A stretch of 12,794 bases of DNA from Hyphomicrobiales bacterium. Lineage in GTDB: Bacteria; Pseudomonadota; Alphaproteobacteria; Rhizobiales; Rhizobiaceae. The position numbers and the translations under genes were made by a program. The notes under the pieces were generated by a model, which saw only the letters and a program-made list of their open reading frames with translations, searched no databases and was not told the DNA's origin. Location: the NCBI GenBank assembly GCA_015654965.1, contig JAATGD010000114.1, forward strand, positions 1 through 12,794. Direction: 5' to 3'. Shown here one piece after another: positions 6,159 to 12,678 of the stretch (its first letter is position 1; each line of letters starts with the position of its first letter).

Positions 6159-6632
6159 TCAATTATACATGGCGGATATCTCGTCCGCTTGCGGTGTGAC
6201 CTTCGGGTCTTTCACCAGATTGGGAAGGTTGTCGATGATCGGAATAACCGTCGCGAGTAGAATGGCCCAGATGCAGACAGTTAATCCAATCTTGTCACCG
6301 CCTTTGATGAAGTGGGAAATGAGTTTTGTGGCAACCCACGCAACCATGTAGGCGGAAATCATCTCCCAAGCCTGCAAGACCAAAACCTGTCCGAGCAACA
6401 TCGGAGAAATTTCAGCAGCGTGATTGTGCACGCGATCCAGCACAAAGGCATAGGCCGCGAGTGGAACGGTCATCATAGCCGTGCCCGCGCCCATCGCTGA
6501 AATCAGGTCTGCGATGGGCGGCGGCGGTTCGGGTGTCTTCGGCATGGATGCGGCACGGACGGGCGCTCTACCATCAAACGCGTCCAGTTGCGCACGAAGC
6601 GCGTCAATCTCGCGCCATAGCCGCTTACCCAT
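6159..6632 (-). CDS. Predicted membrane protein with three helices
   Basis: The 157-residue product has a charged helical N-terminus (MGKRLWREIDALRAQLDAF), a proline-rich linker (PKTPEPPPPIADL, about 31-43), and three hydrophobic segments at about 46-66, 78-104 and 113-135, followed by a polar tail. No signal peptide is present, so it is probably an inner-membrane protein with a cytoplasmic N-terminus. AGGAG lies 8 bases before the ATG. It starts 23 bases after the H-NS-like gene and is likely co-transcribed with it. No family is recognised. Small membrane proteins in satellites and prophages can act in superinfection exclusion, but nothing in the sequence proves that here. Confidence 0.7.
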   Translation of the reverse strand: MGKRLWREIDALRAQLDAFDGRAPVRAASMPKTPEPPPPIADLISAMGAGTAMMTVPLAAYAFVLDRVHNHAAEISPMLLGQVLVLQAWEMISAYMVAWVATKLISHFIKGGDKIGLTVCIWAILLATVIPIIDNLPNLVKDPKVTPQADEISAMYN

Positions 6633-6655
6633 GCTGCCCGCTCCTATCCCATATC

Positions 6656-6973
6656 TCAGGCGATCAGGAAATCATCCAGCGATTTGCCAGCGGCCAGCGC
6701 ATCCTTGATCCAGCCAGGTTGACGGCCTTTTCCGGTCCAGGTCTGTGCAGGGTTCTCGGGGTGCGCATACTTCGGCAGGCCGGACGCCTTCTCGGGCGCG
6801 GAGCCGTCCAGCAAATCGGCCAGCTTGAAACCGTGCTGTTTTGCCAGGGCTTCCAGTTCTACACGGGCAGCGGCTTTGGCGCGCCCTTCATAGCTGGCAA
6901 TCGCTTTGGTCACATCCTTCTCAAGCTGTTTGAGTTCAGCGAGGGTCAGGGCGTTCAGATCGTAATCGGGCAT
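6656..6973 (-). CDS. H-NS/HvrA-family nucleoid-associated protein
   Basis: The 105-residue product has the H-NS family layout: an N-terminal coiled-coil oligomerisation helix (LTLAELKQLEKDVTKAIASY, about 9-28, continuing to about 45), a linker, and the C-terminal DNA-binding motif NPAQTWTGKGRQPGWIKDAL at about 75-94 with the core Trp-Thr-Gly-x-Gly-Arg-x-Pro. These proteins bind AT-rich DNA and silence acquired genes. I chose the ATG at 6971-6973 because GAGG precedes it and family N-termini begin here; an in-frame start 12 codons earlier at 7009 is also possible. It is followed by the membrane protein gene. The element's AT-rich tracts next to it are likely targets, which is inference. Confidence 0.85.
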   Translation of the reverse strand: MPDYDLNALTLAELKQLEKDVTKAIASYEGRAKAAARVELEALAKQHGFKLADLLDGSAPEKASGLPKYAHPENPAQTWTGKGRQPGWIKDALAAGKSLDDFLIA

Positions 6974-7322
6974 TGGGGTTCCTCTGTCTTGGACGGCTAC
7001 GCTTTGCACTGAAGTTTACTATAGTGCGGGTCTGGTGAACGCGAGATATTTTCCGAAATAATCGAATTTTCGACCGCATCCGCTTGTTCCATTGGACGGC
7101 CTTTTAGTGGATGCAAAAAAACCATTTGTTTTCAATGCTATCATCCACTACATCCACTGCATCCACTAGAAACAGGTAACACCTATAAGACCGCTCTATA
7201 CTTTAGTAATGATAACCAAGATTGTTATTATTATATTGTATTACTGTTTTATGGAGTCTTGGGAAACGCTAAATACAGCCGATACAACCGATGCAGTGGA
7301 TGCAGACTGTCGTCCAAACACG
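6974..7322. promoter_or_regulatory. Non-coding iteron region, candidate origin or operator
   Basis: There is no gene here. The 9-mer CATCCACT(A/G) occurs five times: three in tandem on the plus strand at 7142-7168, and inverted at 7105-7113 and 7294-7302. Bases 7190-7255 between them are AT-rich, with AGTAAT and ATTACT as outer arms of an inverted repeat. A smaller inverted repeat TCGAA-TT-TTCGA lies at 7062-7073. The region sits between the primase terminator and the H-NS-like gene, so it must hold the latter's promoter, though I see no convincing -35/-10 pair. Tandem iterons plus an AT tract near a replication gene is classic origin architecture. Confidence 0.5.
7105..7302. repeat. Five copies of a 9-bp iteron
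   Basis: CATCCACTA lies at 7142-7150 and 7160-7168 and CATCCACTG at 7151-7159, forming a perfect tandem of three. Exact reverse complements lie at 7105-7113 (TAGTGGATG) and 7294-7302 (CAGTGGATG). The mixed orientation around an AT-rich core suggests binding sites for a dimeric or oligomeric protein. Confidence 0.8.
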
Positions 7323-7342
7323 AAAAAACCCGCCGAAGCGGG
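7323..7342 (-). terminator. Intrinsic terminator after the primase-helicase gene
   Basis: On the minus strand, CCCGC-TTCG-GCGGG (7342-7329) is followed by six T (7328-7323), a textbook rho-independent terminator 37 bases after the primase stop. The TTCG loop is shared with the terminator at 1153-1174. Confidence 0.85.
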
Positions 7343-7378
7343 AAATTTCATGTTGTTTTCGATTTAGGCACGGTGTCT

Positions 7379-9757
7379 TTACGAAGGAAATTCCGATGGA
7401 TTTTTATCTTTCTTTACGTAGAACCACGGCCCGCCACGCGGTATCTGCACGCGCTTGAAGCCTTCTTTCGTCAAAATCGCGGCCACGCGACCAGTCTTCT
7501 TCCGGTCCTGCGCGTTATAAGGCACCTGCAAAACCAACTGGAAAACCTCGTTCATCGAAATTGGCATGTTCGCAGCGGTGCAGCGTGCGGCATATCCCGC
7601 AACCGCCTCATGCCAAGCGTCCTGCGCGTCGCGCAGATCAGCTTGCGCCCGTGCCAACGCGATTTCCGCATCACCCTCCAACCACCATCGCTCACCGCCG
7701 TTGAAGCGCGCAACCGCCTCGGCAAAGAGTTGATCGCGGTCGCGGCGCAGGCCGTCCACGTCGATTTTCCCGCAGCGGATCGGCCAGAAGCGCCGCGCGC
7801 CCGTAGGGTCCGTTAGATACGTATCCGCGTTGGTTGTCGCCGCAAAAACACTTGTTCTCGGGATTGATTGAACCGTCCTACCGTAAGGGGGGCGATACTT
7901 ATCGTTTTTTGAGGCAGTGAACTGCTTGATTGCAGTCACTTCACTTTTACGCATCCCTTCCAGTTCACCGACTTCAATTAGCCAATTTCCATGCATGAGC
8001 ATCATGGCTTCTTTATCGTGCATGTTAGGCAAACTATCTAGAAAATATTCATCACCGCCTGCGATAATATTTAGCGCGGTGGATTTTCGGGCACCCTGCT
8101 CCCCTTCAAGAATAAGCATTTCATCACGTTTGCATCCGGGATTCATTGCACGCGTAACCATACCGATAAAAAATTTCTGCGATATGAGCCGCGCAAATTC
8201 CGCATTTTCCGCATCGAAATAACGATTCAGACACTCCGACAAGCGAGGAATTCCGTCCCATTTCAGTGCCGAAAGGTAATCAACAATCGGATTGAAATGC
8301 TTTCTGTCCACATACATTTTCAAAGCGTTGCGAACCGCGCCTTCGGAAATGCGGGCCATGCCTATACTTTGCTGAATAAGCGCGTGCAAAGATACGTCAT
8401 CGGTATCCGTCCAATCACGCGGATATGTGAGATATTGCATCGTGTCCCACGGTAATTTTCCGGTTACTGCGATTTCCTGCTTGAATTCATTAAAGCCGAT
8501 AGGGAGATTTAATTCTCGCAAAAGCCTGAATGCCTCGGACGAAACCGGCTTGCAGTTCGTTCCTTCAGTAAACTGCGTCAAAAATGTATCTTTAATTGGC
8601 GCATGAACCGGTTGCGTCAGCGCAGGTCTCGGCACAGTTCCCGTCTGTAGCATCGCACGGATATTGATTGATTTATGGGTTACAGTTTTCCAGCCAACCT
8701 GCGTTTCGGTGATATCGTTCCATTGCTTCACGTTTTCAGCCGGATCGTTTTGCGCATAGCGGGCGCACCATGTCGACCAACGCGCAAACGCATCATCGGG
8801 TGACGTGTGGCTCCACATGGCTTGTTTGATCGCGGCGGTGAACGCAATCCACTCGTCGCGGGTCATGCTGTTAGGGTCAAAGTGCGCAAAGGCGTAATCC
8901 ACCCACGCGAGGGACGGCGCGGCAAGGTCTGGGGTGCCGAGGGGATGACGCTGCCCGCCGCCGTGATGGATCACGTTGATATCCGCGAGGGAATCTATCA
9001 GGGCGCGCCCCTGTGTGGGCATCCCGTAGCCTGGCAGGCGGTGGAAGGTGCTTAGGACCGGCACGCCCTTGTTGTGCAAGAAGCCCGCCAAGCGCATGAC
9101 TCGAGTCGGATCGACAATCCGCCAATCACCCTCATACTTTTGCGCCAGCTTGGCCTGGGTCTCGCCGAACCAATCACCGGGCGCGTATAGCTGATCCAAC
9201 GGCCAATAAACGTGCGCTTTATTCGGGCTGGATTGCACGTAAAAACTCGGCATCGGCATATGCCATTGCGCACGGTCGCGGTTTGCGACGGCATCAAGCG
9301 AGTCAAGATCAAGGTAACATGCGCGGATCGCTGTGACGTTCGGGATTTTGTCGCCCACACCGTCCATCTGTGAAACGGTCAGGAAAACGCCATAATCTCT
9401 GTTATTCCATTCGCAGAGTTCGGCCCAATGCTGATTGAGCGTGCCGTAACGCTTGATCGCGGCAACACTCTTATCTTTGTCGTGGATGGCGCGGAAATTC
9501 ATCAGCATGTCGGGCGTGAGACCCAGGGCCGCAAGGTGCGCGACGGTTTGTGTGTAATCTTGCAACGGCTGTTGCGGGCCGGAATTGTTGAATGGACGCG
9601 GAAACGCTATGACGTCCGAAAGGCGCAAAGGCTTCTTTTTAGAAAGCGCACGACTATCGGTAACGCTAAATGCGCGGAATTCATAATTACCCACGTTGAG
9701 GGATTCCTGTTCTATATGATGTTGGGGGGGTGCGTCATCGCGGTCAGGCGATACCAA
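7379..9757 (-). CDS. VapE-type primase-helicase (RepB-like primase plus VirE ATPase)
   Basis: This 792-residue protein probably replicates the excised element. The N-terminal part is an archaeal-eukaryotic-type RepB-like primase: CYLDLDSLD near 147-155 with paired Asp, SSPNKAHVYW near 176-185, and DPTRVMRLAGF near 216-226. The C-terminal part is a virulence-associated-E (VirE) superfamily-3-like ATPase: Walker A GEQGARKST at 552-560, Walker B WLIEVGE at 592-598, sensor AATTNADTYL near 639-648 and an arginine-finger-like GARRFWP at 653-659. A short helical tail ends in a basic wing-like segment. The start is TTG preceded by GAGGGG; a GTG at residue 22 with AGGA upstream is an alternative. A terminator follows at 7323-7342. 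The helicase-coding half is visibly more AT-rich than the primase half, suggesting mosaic origin. Such proteins are common in satellites and phage islands. Confidence 0.9.
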   Translation of the reverse strand: MVSPDRDDAPPQHHIEQESLNVGNYEFRAFSVTDSRALSKKKPLRLSDVIAFPRPFNNSGPQQPLQDYTQTVAHLAALGLTPDMLMNFRAIHDKDKSVAAIKRYGTLNQHWAELCEWNNRDYGVFLTVSQMDGVGDKIPNVTAIRACYLDLDSLDAVANRDRAQWHMPMPSFYVQSSPNKAHVYWPLDQLYAPGDWFGETQAKLAQKYEGDWRIVDPTRVMRLAGFLHNKGVPVLSTFHRLPGYGMPTQGRALIDSLADINVIHHGGGQRHPLGTPDLAAPSLAWVDYAFAHFDPNSMTRDEWIAFTAAIKQAMWSHTSPDDAFARWSTWCARYAQNDPAENVKQWNDITETQVGWKTVTHKSINIRAMLQTGTVPRPALTQPVHAPIKDTFLTQFTEGTNCKPVSSEAFRLLRELNLPIGFNEFKQEIAVTGKLPWDTMQYLTYPRDWTDTDDVSLHALIQQSIGMARISEGAVRNALKMYVDRKHFNPIVDYLSALKWDGIPRLSECLNRYFDAENAEFARLISQKFFIGMVTRAMNPGCKRDEMLILEGEQGARKSTALNIIAGGDEYFLDSLPNMHDKEAMMLMHGNWLIEVGELEGMRKSEVTAIKQFTASKNDKYRPPYGRTVQSIPRTSVFAATTNADTYLTDPTGARRFWPIRCGKIDVDGLRRDRDQLFAEAVARFNGGERWWLEGDAEIALARAQADLRDAQDAWHEAVAGYAARCTAANMPISMNEVFQLVLQVPYNAQDRKKTGRVAAILTKEGFKRVQIPRGGPWFYVKKDKNPSEFPS

Positions 9758-9870
9758 GGCTTCCCCTCGGCTTTCCGAATCCCTCGGCTACATCGGGTCT
9801 GCCTCCCGACATTCCGCATCGCGCGGCTACTCCCGGTCTTCCTCCGGGGTTTCGGCATCCCGCCGCTTAC
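9754..9870. repeat. Three diverged 39-bp tandem repeats at the primase start
   Basis: Units at 9754-9792, 9793-9831 and 9832-9870 align with an exact 39-base period and many substitutions. The period is a multiple of three; read on the plus strand it gives 13-residue repeats (for example SGLPPDIPHRAAT, then PGLPPGFRHPAAY). The first unit overlaps the primase TTG start at 9757. Units 2 and 3 lie in its leader. They may be protein-binding repeats, an RNA structure or a relic coding repeat. Confidence 0.65.
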
Positions 9871-10225
9871 ACCTTATCGTGGCGTTCTTGGTTTGGATGG
9901 GCGGCAGACGGTCATAGACCGAAAGTGACCCCCGCCTCACCTGACCCAACTCGCCTCGAACAGGCCCGTCCAATTTATATGAAAGCGCTAGGGAGTCCAT
10001 ATGGAATCTGCACCCTCTATTGCCTTCCACCCCCGACTGTGACATTCTCACGGAACGGTCCTTTTCCGGGGATCGCGTTTTCATCATCTGAAAGCGCCGG
10101 GGTTTATCGCCTCGGCGTTTTTTATTTTTCGCATATTCCCATTAAATGGCGGGTTGATCGGCGGGCTAAATATGTTCGTCCGGTTAGTTACCGCTTTTCA
10201 ATGCTATATGCGGACGACACTTCCG
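9871..10225. other. Non-coding stretch between primase and alpA
   Basis: No convincing gene is present on either strand. It should contain the minus-strand primase promoter, but I cannot pick one with confidence. Plus-strand features are a 13-codon frame at 10001-10042 (ATG preceded by GGGAG, encoding MESAPSIAFHPRL) and a strong terminator at 10095-10129. Bases 10145-10169 contain GGCGGGTTGATCGGCGGGCT, related to motifs elsewhere in the element. Confidence 0.4.
10095..10129 (+). terminator. Intrinsic terminator on the plus strand without an evident gene
   Basis: CGCCGGGG-TTTATCG-CCTCGGCG (10095-10117) forms an 8-bp stem with one G-U pair, followed by TTTTTTATTTTT. Orientation is plus. The minus strand has only a short T-run, so it is a poor terminator for the alpA operon. 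It implies a plus-strand transcript starting somewhere in about 9870-10050. Confidence 0.7.
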
Positions 10226-10414
10226 CTATGCGGCAATTTCTCTGGATTTTTCCCACAATTCCACTTCGCTCATGCGCCACCGCGTGCAACCGGGAGAAAG
10301 TTTAATAGGTTTTGGAAAATCTTGCGTTTTAACCCATTTCCAGATTACTTCGCGCGATTTCAATCCGTATCACGCCATGCAAAAGGTATCGCAGGACAAA
10401 ATTTCGGTGGGCAT
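10226..10414 (-). pseudogene. alpA: AlpA-family regulator, interrupted by an in-frame TGA
   Basis: Too short for ordinary gene calling. An ATG at 10414-10412 opens MPTEILSCDTFCMA, then a TGA (10372-10370), then 47 residues YGLKSREVIWKWVKTQDFPK...AA to a TAG at 10226-10228. The downstream part is a clear AlpA-type helix-turn-helix with the family's Trp-x-Trp-Val, FPKPIKLSPG and TRWRMSEVELWE motifs. Homologues usually have Arg before Tyr-Gly (ARYGL), so TGA probably replaces CGA by one C-to-T change. The start lies 6 bases after the stop of the preceding gene, as expected for an operon partner. AlpA proteins of P4 activate integrase or act as excision factors. A shorter product could start at the TTG at codon 18, losing the first helix. 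Otherwise this copy is dead. Confidence 0.7.
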
Positions 10415-10420
10415 TTTGTC

Positions 10421-10918
10421 TTACTCGGTTTTCCCTTTGAATTCTTTGAGGAATTCTTTGAAGGGCTTTGCATTTTTGTTGAGTGGGGGTGGTAGCAGGT
10501 CTGGCGACAAATGCCCGCTGCGGTATGCGTTTGCCGATATGTGCCATGATGCGCCGGGGTCAAAGCTGTCCCATCCTGCGCGCTGAATCGCCTTTGTGAC
10601 CGCCGCCAAATCTTTCGCAAGCGTCTTGCTTAAGGCTTTCATCACGGCCTGAACTGCGGCGTTGCGGTCCATCCCTTCGGCATTGCGGAACCACCAATAA
10701 AGTAACGGCTCTTGCGCGGTCTTCGGGCGGCGTTCTGTCTTTGGCCCTTGTTGCGCAAGCCATTCGCGTTCCCACATGGTTAGCGTCACGGATGGATCAA
10801 GCAACCTGGCGCGCAACTGCGTCCAATCACCATGCGCCGCGTTGTGCGTTGCGCTCACGGCTGCGTTGAAATTCCAATCTTCCGGCTCGTTCTCTGGATC
10901 GGACGGCGTGTCATTCAT
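10421..10918 (-). CDS. Hypothetical protein between integrase and alpA
   Basis: The ATG at 10918-10916 overlaps the integrase TGA (ATGA), giving 165 residues; this is preferred over the longer frame from 10960 that runs into integrase. I do not recognise a family. The protein is soluble, with an acidic N-terminus, a Trp-rich helical centre (LTMWEREWLAQQG, LLYWWFRNAEGMD), an Ala/Lys-rich helix near 100-122 and a Lys-rich end. Tight coupling with integrase upstream and AlpA downstream suggests a role in excision or element control. Function unknown. Confidence 0.7.
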   Translation of the reverse strand: MNDTPSDPENEPEDWNFNAAVSATHNAAHGDWTQLRARLLDPSVTLTMWEREWLAQQGPKTERRPKTAQEPLLYWWFRNAEGMDRNAAVQAVMKALSKTLAKDLAAVTKAIQRAGWDSFDPGASWHISANAYRSGHLSPDLLPPPLNKNAKPFKEFLKEFKGKTE

Positions 10919-12243
10919 TCCGCTGCCTCTTGCGCCGCACCGCTCAGATAATCCGCCCATGCGCTCATCATCGCGCGCCGCCGCTCGAAATAGTCGCCGC
11001 GTGCATATGCATTTTCAACGTCATCACCGCCTTTGTGGGCAAGCGCGGCTTCTGCAATTTCGCGCGGGAATGCCGTCCGATCCTGCACCCATGTGCGGAA
11101 ACAGGCCCGCATTCCGTGCGGTGTGGCAACGCGCTTGCTCTTGGCATCCAGCCAACCCATGCGACCGGCTTTCACTTCGCGTGCGTGCATCTTGCGCATC
11201 AGCACCGACAGGGCCATGTCGCTCAGTTCGCCGCCGCGCGGGGCCGTGAAAACCAGATCGGACCCGGCCATGCGCAGCAATGCTTCAAGCAACGCCACGG
11301 CGGTGGGGGAGAGCGGCACGCGATGTTCTTCATCCATTTTCATGCGTTCGCCCGGCACCGTCCATATGGCGGCTTTCAGGTCGATTTCGCTCCACAACGC
11401 CCCGCGAACCTCGCCCGAGCGCGCCGCCGTCAGCGCAAGAAATTCCAGCGCCCGCACGCTCACACCGTCGCGCCCGCGCAGATCGGCGAACCATGCCGGT
11501 GCGTCATCGACTGGCAGGGCAGGATGGTGCTTCTTGCTGGCCTTCCGCTTTTTGTCGCGCTTCTCGCCAGGGCGGGTCAGCGCCCCGTGATCATCCAGAT
11601 TGTCTTTCCACCGCGCCGGGTTCGCACGGTCGCGCTTCTCAAGCCCATCTGCGAACCGGATCACCGTTTCAATGCGCCCGCGCCGCCGACGCGCCGTTTC
11701 GGGAATCTTCCACCAGATCGGCCCTAACGCGTCCGCAACGCTGTGCTTGTCGATTTCCTCAACCGTCAGCGCGCCGAGCGTTGGGATGGCATAGGTGTAA
11801 AGAGTGGTTCCCCATTGTGCCGCGTGCTTGCGGTTCTGCAACAAATCGAGTTGCCCCGAGGCGAGGAATTTGCTCACCGCCGTCTTGAACGTCATGAAGC
11901 GCGGCTTGAGCGGCTCCGCATTGGCGGGCGATTGGCGGGCTGATTGGCGTTCGGCCACCGGATCACGCCCCGCTGCGATCTGCCGTTTCAGTTCGCGCGC
12001 CTGGTCCCGCGCGTTCGAAAGGGTGATTGGTTCGGGATAGGTGCCAAGGCCGATTTCGCGCCGCTTGCCCGCAATGGTCGCGCGCAGAATCCAAGATTTT
12101 CCGCCCGCCTTGCTGACCTGAAGCGAAAGCCCTTCGCATCCATCGCCACCCACCGCGAAAACCGCATGACCGTCCTTGTCGCCCGGATGCTTCAGCGCTT
12201 TCACAGCCTTATCCGTCAACGCCCGTTCGACTCGTTTCACCAT
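10915..12243 (-). CDS. int: P4-type tyrosine recombinase/integrase
   Basis: This enzyme integrates the element into the tRNA-Ser 3' end. The N-terminal DUF4102-type arm-binding domain (ALTDKAVKALKHPG, GLSLQVSKAGGKSWILR, IGLGTYPEPITLS) is followed by a core-binding domain and the catalytic domain. Counting from the upstream ATG at 12300, the catalytic residues are Arg294 (AARSGEVRG), His395 and Arg398 (HGMRACFRTW), His422 (LAHK) and Tyr432 (NAYARGDYFERRR), all present. I prefer the ATG at 12243 because the family domain starts directly there and the 57 bases upstream hold a repeat shared with another non-coding region; 12300 is the alternative and neither has a strong ribosome site. It lies next to its tRNA target and is first in an operon with two downstream genes. 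It appears intact. Confidence 0.92.
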   Translation of the reverse strand: MVKRVERALTDKAVKALKHPGDKDGHAVFAVGGDGCEGLSLQVSKAGGKSWILRATIAGKRREIGLGTYPEPITLSNARDQARELKRQIAAGRDPVAERQSARQSPANAEPLKPRFMTFKTAVSKFLASGQLDLLQNRKHAAQWGTTLYTYAIPTLGALTVEEIDKHSVADALGPIWWKIPETARRRRGRIETVIRFADGLEKRDRANPARWKDNLDDHGALTRPGEKRDKKRKASKKHHPALPVDDAPAWFADLRGRDGVSVRALEFLALTAARSGEVRGALWSEIDLKAAIWTVPGERMKMDEEHRVPLSPTAVALLEALLRMAGSDLVFTAPRGGELSDMALSVLMRKMHAREVKAGRMGWLDAKSKRVATPHGMRACFRTWVQDRTAFPREIAEAALAHKGGDDVENAYARGDYFERRRAMMSAWADYLSGAAQEAAE

Positions 12244-12312
12244 CGCAACATCCGCCCGCCGTTCCAGCCCGCCAATGCGGCCCGCCATTGAACATCGCAA
12301 GTGTGGTCATGG

Positions 12313-12388
12313 ATTTCAACAGACGTTCACGGAAACACCTATAAGTGTCTTGTTTTGCTGCATAAATTTCAACGAATATTCACGGGAA
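12313..12388. repeat. Probable integrase arm-type sites and int promoter region
   Basis: Two 23-base direct repeats at 12313-12335 and 12366-12388 share 18 positions, with the ATTTCAAC start and TTCACGG core conserved. Between them lies the near-palindrome ACACCTATAAGTGT (12335-12348), whose minus-strand TTATAG could be the int -10. Paired direct repeats between an integrase gene and the tRNA core are typical arm-binding sites. Confidence 0.55.
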
Positions 12389-12399
12389 TTACAAGGGTG

Positions 12400-12414
12400 G
12401 TGGCGGAGCAGGTG
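12400..12414 (+). repeat. Attachment-site repeat at tRNA-Ser 3' end
   Basis: Identical over 15 bases to 441-455. It covers the encoded CCA, discriminator and 3' acceptor strand plus three T-stem bases of tRNA-Ser and one flanking base. Integration here keeps the tRNA gene whole. Confidence 0.85.
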
Positions 12415-12490
12415 GGATTCGAACCCACGGAACCATCGCTGGTTCGACCGATTTCAAGTCGGTTGCCTTAGACCACTCGACCACTGCTCC
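12401..12490 (-). tRNA. tRNA-Ser(UGA)
   Basis: The 90-base minus-strand gene has acceptor arms GGAGCAG and CTGCTCC, an encoded GCCA end, a T-arm with GTGGG-TTCGAAT-CCCAC, an anticodon loop CTTGAAA giving UGA (12454-12456), and a long variable arm (AACC-AGCGAT-GGTT) as expected for class II serine tRNA. Its 3' end is the integration site of the element. Confidence 0.97.
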
Positions 12491-12500
12491 AACGCAGTTG

Positions 12501-12527
12501 TCTATATGTGCAGCAAGCAATTTCCAA
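12501..12527 (-). promoter_or_regulatory. Weak candidate promoter for tRNA-Ser
   Basis: On the minus strand TATAGA (12506-12501) lies 10 bases before the tRNA 5' end, with TTGGAA (12527-12522) 15 bases further up. The -10 position is good; the spacer is short. Confidence 0.3.
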
Positions 12528-12655
12528 GAGGTGTTCAGTATATGTATTCGTTGCATTAGTGTAAGTGGTGCAATTATCCCCATTTGGGCTTCTACCCTAT
12601 GGCCAGATCAAGGGTGCGTGATGGTGCTATGCGCCATTGAAACAATGCGCTCTAC

Positions 12656-12678
12656 TAGTGTTCTGAATCTGACGCTTG
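12656..12678. repeat. Candidate terminal end of the IS630 element
   Basis: IS630-family elements duplicate a TA and end a short distance after the transposase stop. A TA at 12656-12657 is followed by GTGTTCTGAATCTGACGC, which looks like a terminal repeat. The partner end is outside the window, so this is tentative. Confidence 0.3.

Larger units (their letters stand above)
441..12414. mobile_element. Integrated satellite-like element in tRNA-Ser(UGA)
   Basis: The element is bounded by 15-bp direct repeats, with a P4-type tyrosine integrase just inside the tRNA-proximal end. It carries an integrase/AlpA operon, a VapE-type primase-helicase, an H-NS-like protein, a phage tape measure gene in a long operon with unknown genes, and a BrnTA addiction module. 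It lacks recognisable capsid, portal, large terminase and lysis genes. Length of about 12 kb, gene set and tRNA site match P4-like satellites and Gram-negative phage-inducible islands. Alternatives are a deleted siphovirus prophage or an integrative plasmid-like island. Confidence 0.75.

Noticed and set aside
5893..6351. Plus-strand 152-codon frame
   Set aside because: It runs through the hairpin/repeat block and antisense to the membrane protein gene, with unlikely composition and no family.
7142..7168. Short tandem repeats as a CRISPR array
   Set aside because: Units are 9 bp without spacers and no cas gene is present; they fit iterons.
7259..7816. Plus-strand 185-codon frame
   Set aside because: Most of it is antisense to the primase-helicase and it crosses that gene's terminator.
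9827..10087. Minus-strand 86-codon frame upstream of the primase
   Set aside because: It covers the tandem repeats, has unusual composition and no recognised family or operon spacing.
9730..10305. Long plus-strand frame with 13-residue repeats
   Set aside because: It overlaps the primase start, runs through a strong terminator hairpin and lacks a ribosome site and any family. I kept the DNA repeat but not the gene.
10154..10495. Plus-strand frames near alpA
   Set aside because: They are antisense to the alpA-like frame and the end of the 165-residue gene, which have better support.
12176..12559. Plus-strand frame with a WRSRWDSNPR-like motif
   Set aside because: The motif is the translated complement of the tRNA-Ser gene, a well-known artefact; the rest is antisense to integrase.
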